From Caldicellulosiruptor danielii (GTDB taxonomy: Bacteria > Bacillota > Thermoanaerobacteria > Caldicellulosiruptorales > Caldicellulosiruptoraceae): a DNA stretch of 64,000 nucleotides. A program made the position numbers and the translations under genes. Location of the stretch: contig NZ_CP139957.1 in the NCBI RefSeq assembly GCF_034343125.1, forward strand, positions 581,001 through 645,000. Reading direction: 5' to 3'. Each line of letters starts with the position of its first letter. Position 1 is the first letter of the stretch. Under the pieces are notes generated by a model, which was not told the DNA's origin, searched no databases, and was given only the letters and a program-made list of their open reading frames with translations. Positions 17,333 through 27,388 of the stretch are shown here, piece after piece.

Positions 17333-18820
17333 TTGAAGTTACAAAAGAGTTTTTGGATGAGAGTGTTTGAGTTTTTTCTTTTCATTTTAATAGGTTTTCC
17401 GCTGGCAGTTCATGTTGCCGAAGTTTTTTTTCATATTGAAAAACCCATCATTGAATATCTTCAAATTGTAACCCTATTCTGTGCGATTGTATTTTTTACA
17501 ATTTTTTATATTCTCAGATATGGCAGTATCTTGAAAAGATATAGGGTATTTGAGAAAAAACAAAAGGTCATAATTAAAAAGCTAAAAGAGGAAAAAGACA
17601 GCATTGAAAGAAATTATATTGATAGTATCCGACTGAATAAAGAGATGACAAATATTGTAAAAAGATTAATTGAGACAGAAAGGAACTTAAGAGAAAAGAA
17701 TGAATGGCTTAAAAATTTTTTTGAGCTCTCAACCAAGATTATTAGTCTTTCGAATGTAGAAAATATAGTTGAGGTTATTGGTGAGTATAGACATGAGGGT
17801 TTAAGGTTTTTACGTATGAGCGTTTATCATAATGGTGAAGATAAAAGATTCAAAATATTAAGTCAGTTTGGGCAAAAAGATGTATATGAACAGCTGCTTT
17901 TGAACAGAGCAAAAGAAGATTTCAATATTGCCTATAAGATAGAAAATAACAGCTTGTTAAAGATTGCTATTCCAATCATTTCGGAAGAAAAGTGTGAAGG
18001 TATCTGTTTTTATGTGGTTGAATGCAAAAGCACTTCAAATGAGGATGTCGGATATTATATTAGCATGTGCAACTTTATTACAATGGCAATAAAAAATGCT
18101 ATTTATTATTCTGACCTCAAGAAGCAAAAATTAGAAATTGAAGATTTATACGAAAAAAGCACTTACATGAACGAAAAACTGAAAGAGACAATTGAAGAGC
18201 TAAATAAATCGAAAGCAGAACTTGAAAAGAAAAACCAAGAAATTGAAAAGTTCTTTTACGAAACAATCGTTTGCTTGTCCAAAGCAATTGAATACAAAGA
18301 TGTGTATACAAAAGGGCATTGCGAAAGAGTGCAGAGCATTGCTTTGAAGATTGCAGATGAGCTTTCGCTATCAGAGGAGGAAAAAGATGTTCTAAAAGTT
18401 GCGTGTCTGTTGCATGATATAGGAAAGATTGGTGTGAAAGAGGATATACTGAACAAGAAAGGTTCTTTAGAGGCTCATGAGTATGAGGAGATAAAAAGAC
18501 ATCCTTTAATAGGTTACAACATTTTAAAAGATTTAGACTTTACAGACAGAATCAAAAATGTTGTGCTTCAGCACCATGAAAGGGTAGATGGCAGAGGTTA
18601 TCCATTTGGACTTAAAGATGAAGAGATAGACCTTCTTGCAAAGATTGTAGCAGTTGCCGATGCTTATGATGCAATGACATCTGATAGACCCTATAGAAAT
18701 GCTTTTGATAAGAATACAGCTTTGGGCGAGATCAAAAGGTGTGCCGGTACCCAGTTCGATGCTACTATAGTGGAAAAACTGATTAATTTAGCTCAAAAAG
18801 GTTTAGTGATGTTTTTATAG
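17333..18820 (+). CDS. Membrane HD-GYP protein (probable c-di-GMP phosphodiesterase)
   Basis: A 495-aa signalling protein. Two N-terminal membrane helices (residues about 10-30 and 42-62) are followed by a coiled coil (70-125), a GAF-like sensor region (130-260), a second coiled coil and a C-terminal HD-GYP domain. The catalytic signatures HCERV, HDIGKIGV and HHERVDGRGYPFGL (HHE...GYP) are intact, so c-di-GMP hydrolysis is likely. TTG 17333 follows GGGGGA by about 7 nt. It heads a same-strand series with the ANTAR protein (start 61 nt downstream). Confidence 0.9.
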   Translation: MKLQKSFWMRVFEFFLFILIGFPLAVHVAEVFFHIEKPIIEYLQIVTLFCAIVFFTIFYILRYGSILKRYRVFEKKQKVIIKKLKEEKDSIERNYIDSIRLNKEMTNIVKRLIETERNLREKNEWLKNFFELSTKIISLSNVENIVEVIGEYRHEGLRFLRMSVYHNGEDKRFKILSQFGQKDVYEQLLLNRAKEDFNIAYKIENNSLLKIAIPIISEEKCEGICFYVVECKSTSNEDVGYYISMCNFITMAIKNAIYYSDLKKQKLEIEDLYEKSTYMNEKLKETIEELNKSKAELEKKNQEIEKFFYETIVCLSKAIEYKDVYTKGHCERVQSIALKIADELSLSEEEKDVLKVACLLHDIGKIGVKEDILNKKGSLEAHEYEEIKRHPLIGYNILKDLDFTDRIKNVVLQHHERVDGRGYPFGLKDEEIDLLAKIVAVADAYDAMTSDRPYRNAFDKNTALGEIKRCAGTQFDATIVEKLINLAQKGLVMFL

Positions 18821-18881
18821 CAAAATAAAAAGGAGTGTGTTAAAATTATTAAATAAGCTGGATAGGGAGCAAAGAGCAGAA

Positions 18882-19466
18882 ATGTTCAAGGTCATTTTGG
18901 CTATAAAGAATCAAAAATTATTTTCTGTTGTAAAAAACACCCTTGTTGAAAATGGTTATACAGTTGCTGACACTGCTTCGGACTTTGCAGATTGCCTGAG
19001 AAAGATAAGAGTTTTAAAACCAGATATTGTTATTATGGAGTATGGCTTTAGTATCGGCAGTATGGTGGAGATGATAGATATTTTGAAAAATGACAGAATA
19101 TGTCCTGTTGTCATCTTGGCAAACCAGGCACAAAGGTCTAATATAGAGAGTGTAATCTTAGAAGATGATGAGTTTAATATTTTCTTATGCAACCCGTTTA
19201 ATAAGTGGGCGTTCATATCATTTGTCGAGACTATTGTAAAAAATTGGATGAGGTTAAGAAAGTTAGAAGAACAAATAAGAAAACTTCAGGATGATTTGGA
19301 GACAAGAAAGCTTGTTGAGAGAGCAAAAGGAATTTTGATGAGGGAGCTCAAACTTGATGAGGAAAGTGCAATGAAAAAGCTTCAAAAGCTCAGCATGGAC
19401 CACCAGATGCCTATTAAAGAAGTTGCAAAAAGAATCATAGAATGGAAATTGAAGAACTCAAAGTAA
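18882..19466 (+). CDS. ANTAR-domain protein with degenerate receiver
   Basis: ANTAR proteins bind RNA hairpins to prevent termination. The C-terminal 55 residues match ANTAR (LVERAKGILMRELKLDEESAMKKLQ...IKEVAKRII). The N-terminal 120 residues have a receiver fold, but the phospho-acceptor Asp is Glu (DIVIMEYGFS), the acidic pair after strand 1 is absent (ILAIKNQ) and the Lys-Pro is missing. Phosphorylation therefore seems impossible and input must come by another route. ATG 18882 (194 aa) starts exactly at strand 1 with GGGAG upstream; GTG 18837 sits on top of its AGGAG. It overlaps the following long frame, so coupling with the amidotransferase is likely. Confidence 0.88.
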   Translation: MFKVILAIKNQKLFSVVKNTLVENGYTVADTASDFADCLRKIRVLKPDIVIMEYGFSIGSMVEMIDILKNDRICPVVILANQAQRSNIESVILEDDEFNIFLCNPFNKWAFISFVETIVKNWMRLRKLEEQIRKLQDDLETRKLVERAKGILMRELKLDEESAMKKLQKLSMDHQMPIKEVAKRIIEWKLKNSK

Positions 19467-19480
19467 ATAAGGTAAGTCCA

Positions 19481-20164
19481 ATGAATGTGCTTATATTTGG
19501 AGGGTTTGATGCAGATAATAGAAAACTTTATGTAATGAATGAGTACATAGAAGTGCTTTTAATGCTAAATGCAAAACCCATAATTTTTCCCATAAGTATC
19601 TTATCAAGGGGGCTTTTATATAAGTACATACAGATGTGTGATTGTGTTCTTTTTTGCGGAGGTGAGGATGTTCACCCTAAATTTTATGGTAGAGAACCTC
19701 AAGTAGGAATAAGAAGAATCAATCTTTTGAGGGACCAAATAGAGCTTGAGGCAATGAGAATTTCATATGAGATGGACAGAAGAGTTTTAGCAATCTGCAG
19801 AGGTGTGCAGGTTATGAATGTTGCGTTTGGCGGGATTTTGATACAGGACATAGAGAGAAAATCCTCTATATCTCATTACCAGGACCTGGATGGAAGGTTT
19901 GGATATCACTTTGTGGAAATTGTTGGAGGGTTGTTCACCAGCATCTTTGGATGTCGAAAGATTTTAGTAAACTCTTTTCACCATCAGGCAATCGAGCAGG
20001 TGGCACCTGGGTTTGAAATAGAGGCAATATCAATGGATGGCATTGTGGAGGCAATTTCGAAAAAAGACAGAAGCTTTTTTGTAGGTGTACAGTGGCATCC
20101 CGAACTTATGGCGAAAGATGATGAGTTTCAAAAAAGGCTTTTTGAAAGGTTTTTGAAAGGGTGA
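19481..20164 (+). CDS. Class I glutamine amidotransferase-like hydrolase (PuuD-like)
   Basis: A 227-aa peptidase C26-type enzyme. It has the nucleophile elbow AICRGVQVMN (Cys106) and the His-Glu pair in GVQWHPEL (His206, Glu208), with LFCGGEDVHP as the oxyanion region, so the triad is complete. Family members hydrolyse gamma-glutamyl-GABA or related gamma-glutamyl compounds; the true substrate is unknown. ATG 19481 with AAGG 8 nt upstream is preferred over ATG 19442, which lies inside the ANTAR gene. The ANTAR neighbour suggests nitrogen-related control. Confidence 0.87.
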   Translation: MNVLIFGGFDADNRKLYVMNEYIEVLLMLNAKPIIFPISILSRGLLYKYIQMCDCVLFCGGEDVHPKFYGREPQVGIRRINLLRDQIELEAMRISYEMDRRVLAICRGVQVMNVAFGGILIQDIERKSSISHYQDLDGRFGYHFVEIVGGLFTSIFGCRKILVNSFHHQAIEQVAPGFEIEAISMDGIVEAISKKDRSFFVGVQWHPELMAKDDEFQKRLFERFLKG

Positions 20165-20165
20165 G

Positions 20166-20954
20166 ATGTGTTTGCCTATTGGGATGATATCCGAAATAAT
20201 CTTGAAATATAGTGGGAAGATAGTTTATTCGATAGTCATCTTGGTTATTGGTTTTTTGGTTTTGAAGTTTTCTAATAAAATACTGGAAAAATGGAAGAGA
20301 AAACAGAGAAGTTCTGTATTTCCAATTAATCAAAAGAGGATAGACACTCTTGCAGCACTTTTCAAAAGTATTGTAAAATACTCTATATATTTTTTAGTGA
20401 TTGTGCTCATTCTTGAAAACTTTAACGTTTCAATCAAAACAATCTTAGCTGTTGCAGGAATAGGTGGGCTTGCGATAGGTTTTGGTGCGCAAAGTTTAAT
20501 TCGCGACGTGATTGCAGGTCTTTTTTTGATTATAGAAGATCAGCTATCTGTTGGTGACTATGTCACCATCGATGGAAGAAGTGGTACTGTAAAAGAAATG
20601 GGAATAAAGACAATTAAAATTCAGGACTACAACGGCTCAATCCATATTATTCCAAACGGTTCCATAGGTGCCATTACAAATTGGTCGAGGCATAACTCAA
20701 AGGCGATTGTGGATGTTAAGCTCAATACAAAGATGAACTTTGATGAGGTATCTTTGAAGCTCCAAGAGGTTTTTGAAGAGATTAAAGAAGAATTTAAAGA
20801 AGACATTGTCGGACCACCACAGATTGTGGGTATTGTAGACACAAACTGGATAGAATATACACTCAGAATTGTGACAGAGACAAAACCTCTTCGTCACTGG
20901 GATTTAGAAAGGGCGATGAGGAAAAAGATTATTGAAAAGCTTTTTGTAAACTAA
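20166..20954 (+). CDS. Small mechanosensitive channel (MscS family)
   Basis: A 262-aa three-helix channel. Helices lie near residues 8-35, 63-85 and 90-115. The pore helix carries the typical glycine/alanine packing (AGIGGLAIGFGAQSLIRDVIAGLF), followed by the beta domain (VGDYVTIDGRSGTVKEMGI) and IPNGSI. Opens under membrane tension to release solutes. Starts one base after the amidotransferase stop, after GGGTGAG, so the two are translationally coupled. A promoter is not apparent. Confidence 0.93.
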   Translation: MCLPIGMISEIILKYSGKIVYSIVILVIGFLVLKFSNKILEKWKRKQRSSVFPINQKRIDTLAALFKSIVKYSIYFLVIVLILENFNVSIKTILAVAGIGGLAIGFGAQSLIRDVIAGLFLIIEDQLSVGDYVTIDGRSGTVKEMGIKTIKIQDYNGSIHIIPNGSIGAITNWSRHNSKAIVDVKLNTKMNFDEVSLKLQEVFEEIKEEFKEDIVGPPQIVGIVDTNWIEYTLRIVTETKPLRHWDLERAMRKKIIEKLFVN

Positions 20955-20990
20955 GAACAAAAGTTTAGAAAGGGGTAGTAACAAGGGAAG

Positions 20991-22709
20991 ATGAAAGTTT
21001 CAGAGCTTTTTATGCCAACTTTGAAAGAGACACCTTCAGATGCAGAAATAGAATCACATAAGCTTATGCTAAGGTCTGGATTTATGAGACAGCTCTCCTC
21101 TGGCATATATGTGTATCTTCCACTTGGCTACAGAGTTTTAAGAAAAATAGAAAATATTGTCAGAGAAGAAATGGATAGAAGCGGAGCTCAAGAGGTTCAT
21201 ATGTCTGCACTTATGCCAAAAGAGCTTTGGGAAGAATCTGGTAGATGGTCAGTATTTGGACCAGAGATGTTTAGAATAAAAGATAGAAATGAAAGGGAGT
21301 ACTGTTTGGGTCCCACTCACGAAGAAGCATTTACTTATATAGTAAGAAACGAGATTTCATCTTACAGGGACCTTCCAAAGATTTTGTATCAAATTCAAAC
21401 AAAGTTTCGTGATGAGAGAAGACCGCGGTTTGGTGTTATGCGCTGTCGAGAATTTACAATGAAAGATGCTTATTCTTTTGACATTGATGAAAAAGGCTTG
21501 GACATGTCATATAAGAAGATGTATGATGCGTATGTGAGGATATTCAAGAGATGTGGGCTTGATGTAAAGATTGTGGAAGCAGACACAGGTGCAATGGGCG
21601 GAGCAAGCTCACACGAATTCGTGGTTCCATCATCTGTTGGTGAGGCAGAGATTGCGTATTGCAAAGCGTGTGGATATGCTGCAAACCTGGAAAAGGCAGA
21701 GTGTTTGGATGAGCCTGTTGAAAACAATGAGGAGCTAAAAGAAAAACAGGAAGTCTACACTCCAAATGCGAGAACAATTGAGGAACTTGTAAACTTCCTG
21801 AGTATTGACAGCACAAGGTTTGTAAAGACAATGATTTACAAGGCAGATGACAAGTTTGTTGCAGTGCTGGTGAGGGGAGATAGAGAGGTAAATGAGACAA
21901 AGCTAAAAAATCTTTTAGGAGCTTCGGAGCTTGAGTTAGCAGTAGCAGAGGACGTGGAGAGGATTACAGGGGCAAAGGTGGGATTTGCCGGACCAATTGC
22001 CCTTTCGATAGATGTGTATGCAGACAATGAAGTCAAATACCTCAAAAACTTTGTGGTGGGCGCAAATAAGACAGATTATCATATAAAGAATGTAAATCTT
22101 TCGGATTTTAAAGTAACAAAGTTTGGAGACCTCAGGAATATAACCCAAGACGACCTTTGCCCTAAATGCCGCTCTCAAAAAGTGACTATTGAAAGAGGAA
22201 TTGAGGTTGGTCATATATTCAAGCTTGGCACAAAGTATACAGAAGCATTTAACTGCGTGTACACAGATGAAAAGGGCGAAAAGAAGCTTATGATTATGGG
22301 CTGTTATGGAATTGGAATTAACAGGACTGCTGCTGCTATAATTGAACAAATGCATGATGAGGACGGGATAATCTGGCCAATTACTGTTGCACCGTATGAA
22401 GTAATTGTTGTGCCTGTAAATGTAAAGGATGAAAATCAGAACAAGATTGCATTTGAGATTTATGAAAACCTTCAGAGAAATGGAGTTGAGGTTTTGATTG
22501 ATGACAGAGATGAAAGAGCGGGTGTTAAGTTCAAGGATGCAGATTTGATAGGCATTCCGTTCAGAGTTACTGTTGGGAAGAAAATATCAGAAGGAAAGCT
22601 CGAAATTAGAAATAGAAGAACAAAAGAATCTTTTGAAGTTGAAATTGACAATGCAGTAGAGTTTATAATAAATCTGATAAAGCAAGAAAAAGCAAAGTAC
22701 CAGGTGTAA
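20991..22709 (+). CDS. proS: Prolyl-tRNA synthetase (bacterial type)
   Basis: Charges tRNA-Pro. The 572-aa protein is the bacterial class II form with an editing (INS) insertion between motifs 2 and 3 (residues about 225-400, starting after [15 protein letters not shown]). Motif 2 is [21 protein letters not shown] and motif 3 [17 protein letters not shown]; the anticodon-binding domain follows ([19 protein letters not shown]). RBS AAAGGGG precedes ATG 20991. Followed by a strong terminator. No T-box leader is visible in the 36-nt gap upstream. Confidence 0.97.
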   Translation: MKVSELFMPTLKETPSDAEIESHKLMLRSGFMRQLSSGIYVYLPLGYRVLRKIENIVREEMDRSGAQEVHMSALMPKELWEESGRWSVFGPEMFRIKDRNEREYCLGPTHEEAFTYIVRNEISSYRDLPKILYQIQTKFRDERRPRFGVMRCREFTMKDAYSFDIDEKGLDMSYKKMYDAYVRIFKRCGLDVKIVEADTGAMGGASSHEFVVPSSVGEAEIAYCKACGYAANLEKAECLDEPVENNEELKEKQEVYTPNARTIEELVNFLSIDSTRFVKTMIYKADDKFVAVLVRGDREVNETKLKNLLGASELELAVAEDVERITGAKVGFAGPIALSIDVYADNEVKYLKNFVVGANKTDYHIKNVNLSDFKVTKFGDLRNITQDDLCPKCRSQKVTIERGIEVGHIFKLGTKYTEAFNCVYTDEKGEKKLMIMGCYGIGINRTAAAIIEQMHDEDGIIWPITVAPYEVIVVPVNVKDENQNKIAFEIYENLQRNGVEVLIDDRDERAGVKFKDADLIGIPFRVTVGKKISEGKLEIRNRRTKESFEVEIDNAVEFIINLIKQEKAKYQV

Positions 22710-22728
22710 ACTTGAAATGATTGTTAGC

Positions 22729-22759
22729 AAAAGGGGCTTTAGACAGAAGCCCCTTTTTG
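22729..22759 (+). terminator. Terminator after proS
   Basis: AAAGGGGCTT pairs with AAGCCCCTTT around a 7-nt loop, then a T-run ending near 22759. Confidence 0.9.
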
Positions 22760-22799
22760 TTATTTTAAAAAAATATTAAATTTCAAGGAGGGCTTGGAG

Positions 22800-23426
22800 A
22801 TGAGGATTATTGATGTCAGCATTCCAATTTCAAATAGTATGGTATATTTTCCTGGTGACCCAAAACCGCAAATATCAAGGGTTTATAGCATTGAAAAAGG
22901 AGAAGTAGCGAATGTCAGCAAGCTCATACTTTCATCCCACACAGGGACACACATTGATGCACCAGCTCATTTTATAAAAGATGGAAAGACAGTTGACCAG
23001 ATTCCCTTGGAATACTTAATAGGGGAAGTAAAGGTTTTCGATGTTTGTGAAGATGACAAACTAACCAGAGAGTTTCTTGAAAGCAGGGATATTGAGTTAG
23101 AAGACAGGATATTTTTCAAGACTAAGAATTCTCTGTATCTCAATAACAACTCAAAGTTCCATGAAAAGTATGTTTATTTAAGCTTAGATGCAGCCCAGTT
23201 TCTCATAGAAAGGAAAGTTAAGGTTGTGGGGATTGATTATCTTTCGATAGAAGAATTTGGCTCCAGCGATTTTGCTGTGCACAAGCTACTTCTTTCCAAT
23301 AATGTGGTAATTATTGAGGGTTTAGACCTTTCACAGGTATGTAGAGGGAAATACAGGTATGTGGCATTACCGCTGAAACTAAAAGACTGCGACGGTGCAC
23401 CTGCGAGAGTGGTGTTGATAGTGTAA
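22800..23426 (+). CDS. Cyclase-family hydrolase (kynurenine formamidase-like)
   Basis: A 208-aa protein of the cyclase/KynB fold. It has the defining metal motif HTGTHIDAPAHF (HxGTHxDxPxHF), and PFPGD-like FPGDPKP near the N terminus. Members hydrolyse N-formylkynurenine, isatin or cyclic amides; no kynurenine pathway genes are nearby, so the substrate is open. ATG 22800 follows AAGGAGGG with a 7-nt spacer; TTG 22794 is too close. Monocistronic by layout. Confidence 0.87.
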   Translation: MRIIDVSIPISNSMVYFPGDPKPQISRVYSIEKGEVANVSKLILSSHTGTHIDAPAHFIKDGKTVDQIPLEYLIGEVKVFDVCEDDKLTREFLESRDIELEDRIFFKTKNSLYLNNNSKFHEKYVYLSLDAAQFLIERKVKVVGIDYLSIEEFGSSDFAVHKLLLSNNVVIIEGLDLSQVCRGKYRYVALPLKLKDCDGAPARVVLIV

Positions 23427-23713
<287 letters not shown>

Positions 23714-23757
23714 ATAATCAAAAAAATATACAATCAAAAAGAAAAGGGGGTACCAGC

Positions 23758-25710
23758 ATGGAACTTTCTAAGTTACAGACATCAAGAAATCCTTTAAAAG
23801 TGAACAACCAGTCCAGTTCATCAAACCAAAGTCAAGACACTTTCCATGGACAATCTTACAGCACAAGTGTTTTTGATTCATCAAAGAAAAAAGAAAGAAG
23901 AGATGAGCTAAAGAAAAACACAATAATCGAAAGGTTGGCTACAGCCTCATCCGAGACGCAGGCAGCCGTTTCACAGGCAACACGAAATATCAACGAGCTT
24001 CAGGTTGCAGTGCAAGAAATAGCAGCATCGGCTCAGGAAGCATCTAAAGCTGCAAATGAATCTCTAAAAGCTATTCAGGAGATTGAAAAGGTTGCGAAGG
24101 TTGCAGATGAAAGAACAGGTGAGCTTTCGAATTCCATCGCAAACCTTCAGACTCTTATCCAAAATATTGCAGACGAGATTGAAGAGATGATTCGGGGAAT
24201 TGAATTTGCAGCTCAGACCTCTATAGAGTCTGCTGAAAATGTTTTGCAGCTTGAAAGGCAAGCAAATGAAATTAGAACCACTGCTCAGGCTGTAATGGAA
24301 GTTGCTGACCAGACAAATCTATTGGCACTCAATGCTGCCATTGAGGCTGCAAGGGCTGGCAAACATGGTCGTGGATTTGCAGTTGTAGCGGATGAGGTAA
24401 GAAGCTTGGCGGAGACAACAAATAAGGCAGCTATTGAGATTCAGAACATCATAGAAGACATTCAAAGAGATGTAAATGTTGTTGCAGAGGACATAAGAAG
24501 TGTTGGGACACTTGTCAGAGGAGAGGCTGAAAAGGCAAAAGGTGTTACAGAAAATTTGAAGAAAATAGAGGATGCAATCCTTACCATTGTTGAAGCTATG
24601 AAAGAGATAAGGGTTTTGTCAAGAAATATGATGAACGCATCGAGCGAGGTCAGGGGCGGAAGTCAGCAGATTGCAGCAGCTGCTGAAGAAGCTGCAGCGG
24701 CAACTGAAGAGTCAAATGCGTCGTTGATTGAACAGACAAAGGCATTGAATGAAATTAACAATGCAATAACAATGCTTGCTGAGATGGCAGATGAGCTAAG
24801 ATCTACAAGCATTACTCAAAAGAATGCAGAAGAGCTTGCGGCAGCATCGGCTGAGCTTGCAGCTATGGTCGAAGAGTCACACAAAGCAAGCTATCAGATT
24901 TCTTCAGCACTTGAGCAGATAATGCAGGCAGCAGAAGAACAGGCTGCTGCGTGTGAGGAGTCTCAAAAAGCAACTGAGAATCTTAAAAATATGCAAAGGG
25001 ACATCGTTGAGAGGTTGGAAAATACTACAAGATTGGCAAGAGAGCTTCAAGAGATTTTGGAAAATAATAGAAAAGACGTGGAAGGTTTGATTGATGGTGT
25101 TGCACAGTCGGTTGAAAAGAACAGACAGTCATTGGAAAGCGTGAGAGTACTTGAGAAAAGAATTAGAAACATTGAGAAGATAATTGATACAATTTCAAAT
25201 GTGACGACAAAAGTGGACCTACTATCGCTCAATGGTTCAATTGAAGCGGCACGTTCTGGCAAGTATGGAAAAGGATTTGCGGTTGTTGCAGGTGATATAA
25301 AACAGCTTGCTCAGCAATCAAGTGAAGCAATAGGAAATATAAAAGAAATGGTAAGAAATATAAGCGACCAAGTTAGAGTTGTATATGAAGATGTTGAAAA
25401 TGCTGTTAAGACTTCAGCGCAAGAAAATGAAAAAGCGCAAAAGATAACCGTTTCGCTTGAAAGGGTAAAGCTTGCAGCAGAAAAAGTTGGGAAAGAGGGT
25501 GAGCAGCTTCTTAAGATGGCCCAGGATGCAGAAGCAGCTCTGACTCAGATTGCAGCAGGGACTATGCAGATAGCAAAAGGAGCAGAAGAATCATCACAAG
25601 CAGCACAAAGTGCGGCAACCCAGGCACAAGAGCAGTTAAAAGCGATATCACAGATTGCTCAAGCAACTCAAGAGCTTGCTGATCTCGCAGAAGAACTGAA
25701 AAACATTTAA
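23758..25710 (+). CDS. Soluble methyl-accepting chemotaxis protein with two signalling tips
   Basis: A 650-aa protein with no membrane helix and almost entirely coiled coil after residue 55. It has two receptor hairpin tips: residues 182-220 ([20 protein letters not shown] then [16 protein letters not shown]) and residues 482-520 ([20 protein letters not shown] then [16 protein letters not shown]), exactly 300 residues apart. Tip 1 is canonical; tip 2 has substitutions (N to D, A to G). Ala/Glu-rich stretches at 305-330 and 390-405 could hold methylation sites. No PAS, globin or cache sensor is seen; residues 1-55 are Ser/Gln-rich and disordered. ATG 23758 follows AAAGGGGG. It probably forms a cytosolic array with the following CheW and CheA. 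Confidence 0.93.
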   Translation: MELSKLQTSRNPLKVNNQSSSSNQSQDTFHGQSYSTSVFDSSKKKERRDELKKNTIIERLATASSETQAAVSQATRNINELQVAVQEIAASAQEASKAANESLKAIQEIEKVAKVADERTGELSNSIANLQTLIQNIADEIEEMIRGIEFAAQTSIESAENVLQLERQANEIRTTAQAVMEVADQTNLLALNAAIEAARAGKHGRGFAVVADEVRSLAETTNKAAIEIQNIIEDIQRDVNVVAEDIRSVGTLVRGEAEKAKGVTENLKKIEDAILTIVEAMKEIRVLSRNMMNASSEVRGGSQQIAAAAEEAAAATEESNASLIEQTKALNEINNAITMLAEMADELRSTSITQKNAEELAAASAELAAMVEESHKASYQISSALEQIMQAAEEQAAACEESQKATENLKNMQRDIVERLENTTRLARELQEILENNRKDVEGLIDGVAQSVEKNRQSLESVRVLEKRIRNIEKIIDTISNVTTKVDLLSLNGSIEAARSGKYGKGFAVVAGDIKQLAQQSSEAIGNIKEMVRNISDQVRVVYEDVENAVKTSAQENEKAQKITVSLERVKLAAEKVGKEGEQLLKMAQDAEAALTQIAAGTMQIAKGAEESSQAAQSAATQAQEQLKAISQIAQATQELADLAEELKNI

Positions 25711-25735
25711 AACTGCCTTATTTTGAAAAGGGGGC

Positions 25736-26290
25736 ATGAAGAAAATGATTGATGAGGAAAGAAAGAAATTGCTGAAAGCAGATATAGAAGAATTTGAAGA
25801 AGATGAGCTTAGCGATGAAAAGCAGCTTGTGATTTTTAAGCTTGGGGATGAAGAGTATGGTGTTGATATAATGCAGGTCAAAGAAATAATAAGAACAACC
25901 ACCATAACAAAAATACCGCAGGTGCCATCTTTTGTAGAAGGAATAATAAGCTTGCGAGGAGAGATATTGCCAATCATTGATATGAGAAGAAAATTTGGTC
26001 TTCCAGAGACAGAAAGAACAAGACAAACAAGAATCCTTGTTATAAATCTTGATAACGTCACAATAGGCGGAATTGTGGACGAGGTGACCGAAGTTTTAAG
26101 AATTCCAAATGATGCCATAACACCACCACCGCCAGTTATAAGAGGAATCAACACGGAATACTTACAGGGTGTTGGTCAAATTAATGGCAGAATTATAATC
26201 CTTCTTGATATGTCAAAGGTATTAACATCAAATGAAGTAATTCAGATTGAGGAACTGAAAGAAGAGCTTTTGAATAACAGCACACAGTAG
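25736..26290 (+). CDS. cheW: CheW adaptor protein
   Basis: Couples receptors to CheA. The CheW SH3-like fold spans residues 25-170: QLVIFKLGDEEYGVDIMQVKEII, PSFVEGIISLRGEILPIIDMR, GGIVDEVTEVLRI. An acidic 25-residue N-terminal extension is unusual but modest. RBS AAAGGGGG is immediately upstream of ATG 25736, 25 nt after the MCP. A second CheW domain is encoded downstream, fused to an Hpt. Confidence 0.95.
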   Translation: MKKMIDEERKKLLKADIEEFEEDELSDEKQLVIFKLGDEEYGVDIMQVKEIIRTTTITKIPQVPSFVEGIISLRGEILPIIDMRRKFGLPETERTRQTRILVINLDNVTIGGIVDEVTEVLRIPNDAITPPPPVIRGINTEYLQGVGQINGRIIILLDMSKVLTSNEVIQIEELKEELLNNSTQ

Positions 26291-26323
26291 CCTAAATGAA
26301 GATTAGGAGAGTAGACATTAGAA

Positions 26324-27355
26324 ATGGTCAGAGTTTTGGTGGTAGAAGATTCTCCTCTCATGAGAAGGGTTTTGACAAAAATGCTCCAAAAAAGTCCTTT
26401 TATAAAAGTTATAGACTATGCGACAAATGGGCAGGAGGCAATCGAAAAGGTTGCCTCCCTGCGCCCAGATGTTGTCACTATGGATGTTGAAATGCCTGTG
26501 TTAAATGGTCTTGAGGCTCTGAAAGCAATAATGCGGACATGTCCAACGCCTGTTGTTATGATATCAACACTTACCCAAAGAGGTGCTGAGATCACACTTA
26601 AAGCTTTGAGTCTTGGTGCAGTGGATTTTATTCCAAAGCCTTCTGCTTATTCAAGTGAGCTTGAGTGCATAGAAAATGAGATTATCCACAAAGTTTTAAA
26701 TGCGGCAAAGGCAAATATTTTTGTTAAAAAAGCTGATTCTTCAATTAAGCATGTAACAGCGAAACTATCAAAAAGACCATTGGTAAGACCCAATGCAATA
26801 TTTATAGGTGTTTCAACAGGTGGGCCCAAAACATTGGGTGAGATTATTCCATATATTAAAAGTGATATAGGTGTACCAGTATTTATTGTTCAGCATATGC
26901 CACCGAATTTTACACGGCAGCTTGCTTTAACACTTTCAGAAAGAAGCTCTCTTTTAATCAAAGAGGCAGAAAAAGGTGAGATTGTAAAACCCAATACAGT
27001 ATACATTGCACCTGGCGGCAAACAAATGGAGATTACAATATCTTCTGCTAAAGCTGTTATTAACATTGTAGATGGGCCAGCAGACTTGATTTACAAACCA
27101 TCTGTTGATTATGTTGGGTTTTCGCTTGCTCAGTACTATAAAGACAGGCTTGTTGCTATAATGCTTACAGGGATGGGAACTGACGGTGCAAAAGCCTTTG
27201 CCTTTATCAAAAAGCTTGGTGGTTTTATAATAGCTGAGGACCAATCAACAGCAGTCATATTTGGTATGCCCAAAGCTGTGATTGATCAGGGTATTGCAGA
27301 TTTAATATTGCCTTGTACAAGCATTGCAGGGACTATAAATTCTATATTCTCATAA
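26324..27355 (+). CDS. cheB: Chemotaxis glutamate methylesterase CheB
   Basis: Removes receptor methyl groups and deamidates glutamines. The receiver domain has Asp54 (VTMDVEMPVLNG). The methylesterase domain has Ser164 (FIGVSTGGPKTL), His191 (IVQHMPPNF) and Asp287 (LTGMGTDGAK), so the triad is complete. The 343-aa length is normal. It starts 33 nt after cheW. No cheC, cheD or cheV lies in the cluster, so adaptation appears to rely on CheB/CheR. Confidence 0.95.
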   Translation: MVRVLVVEDSPLMRRVLTKMLQKSPFIKVIDYATNGQEAIEKVASLRPDVVTMDVEMPVLNGLEALKAIMRTCPTPVVMISTLTQRGAEITLKALSLGAVDFIPKPSAYSSELECIENEIIHKVLNAAKANIFVKKADSSIKHVTAKLSKRPLVRPNAIFIGVSTGGPKTLGEIIPYIKSDIGVPVFIVQHMPPNFTRQLALTLSERSSLLIKEAEKGEIVKPNTVYIAPGGKQMEITISSAKAVINIVDGPADLIYKPSVDYVGFSLAQYYKDRLVAIMLTGMGTDGAKAFAFIKKLGGFIIAEDQSTAVIFGMPKAVIDQGIADLILPCTSIAGTINSIFS

Positions 27356-27388
27356 AAAAACAAAGTTTTGAGGCAGGGTTGAAAAAAG

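Noticed and set aside
21544-21900. 118-codon minus-strand open frame in proS
   Set aside because: Antisense to the proS insertion domain, with low-complexity His/Leu/Pro composition typical of a shadow frame.
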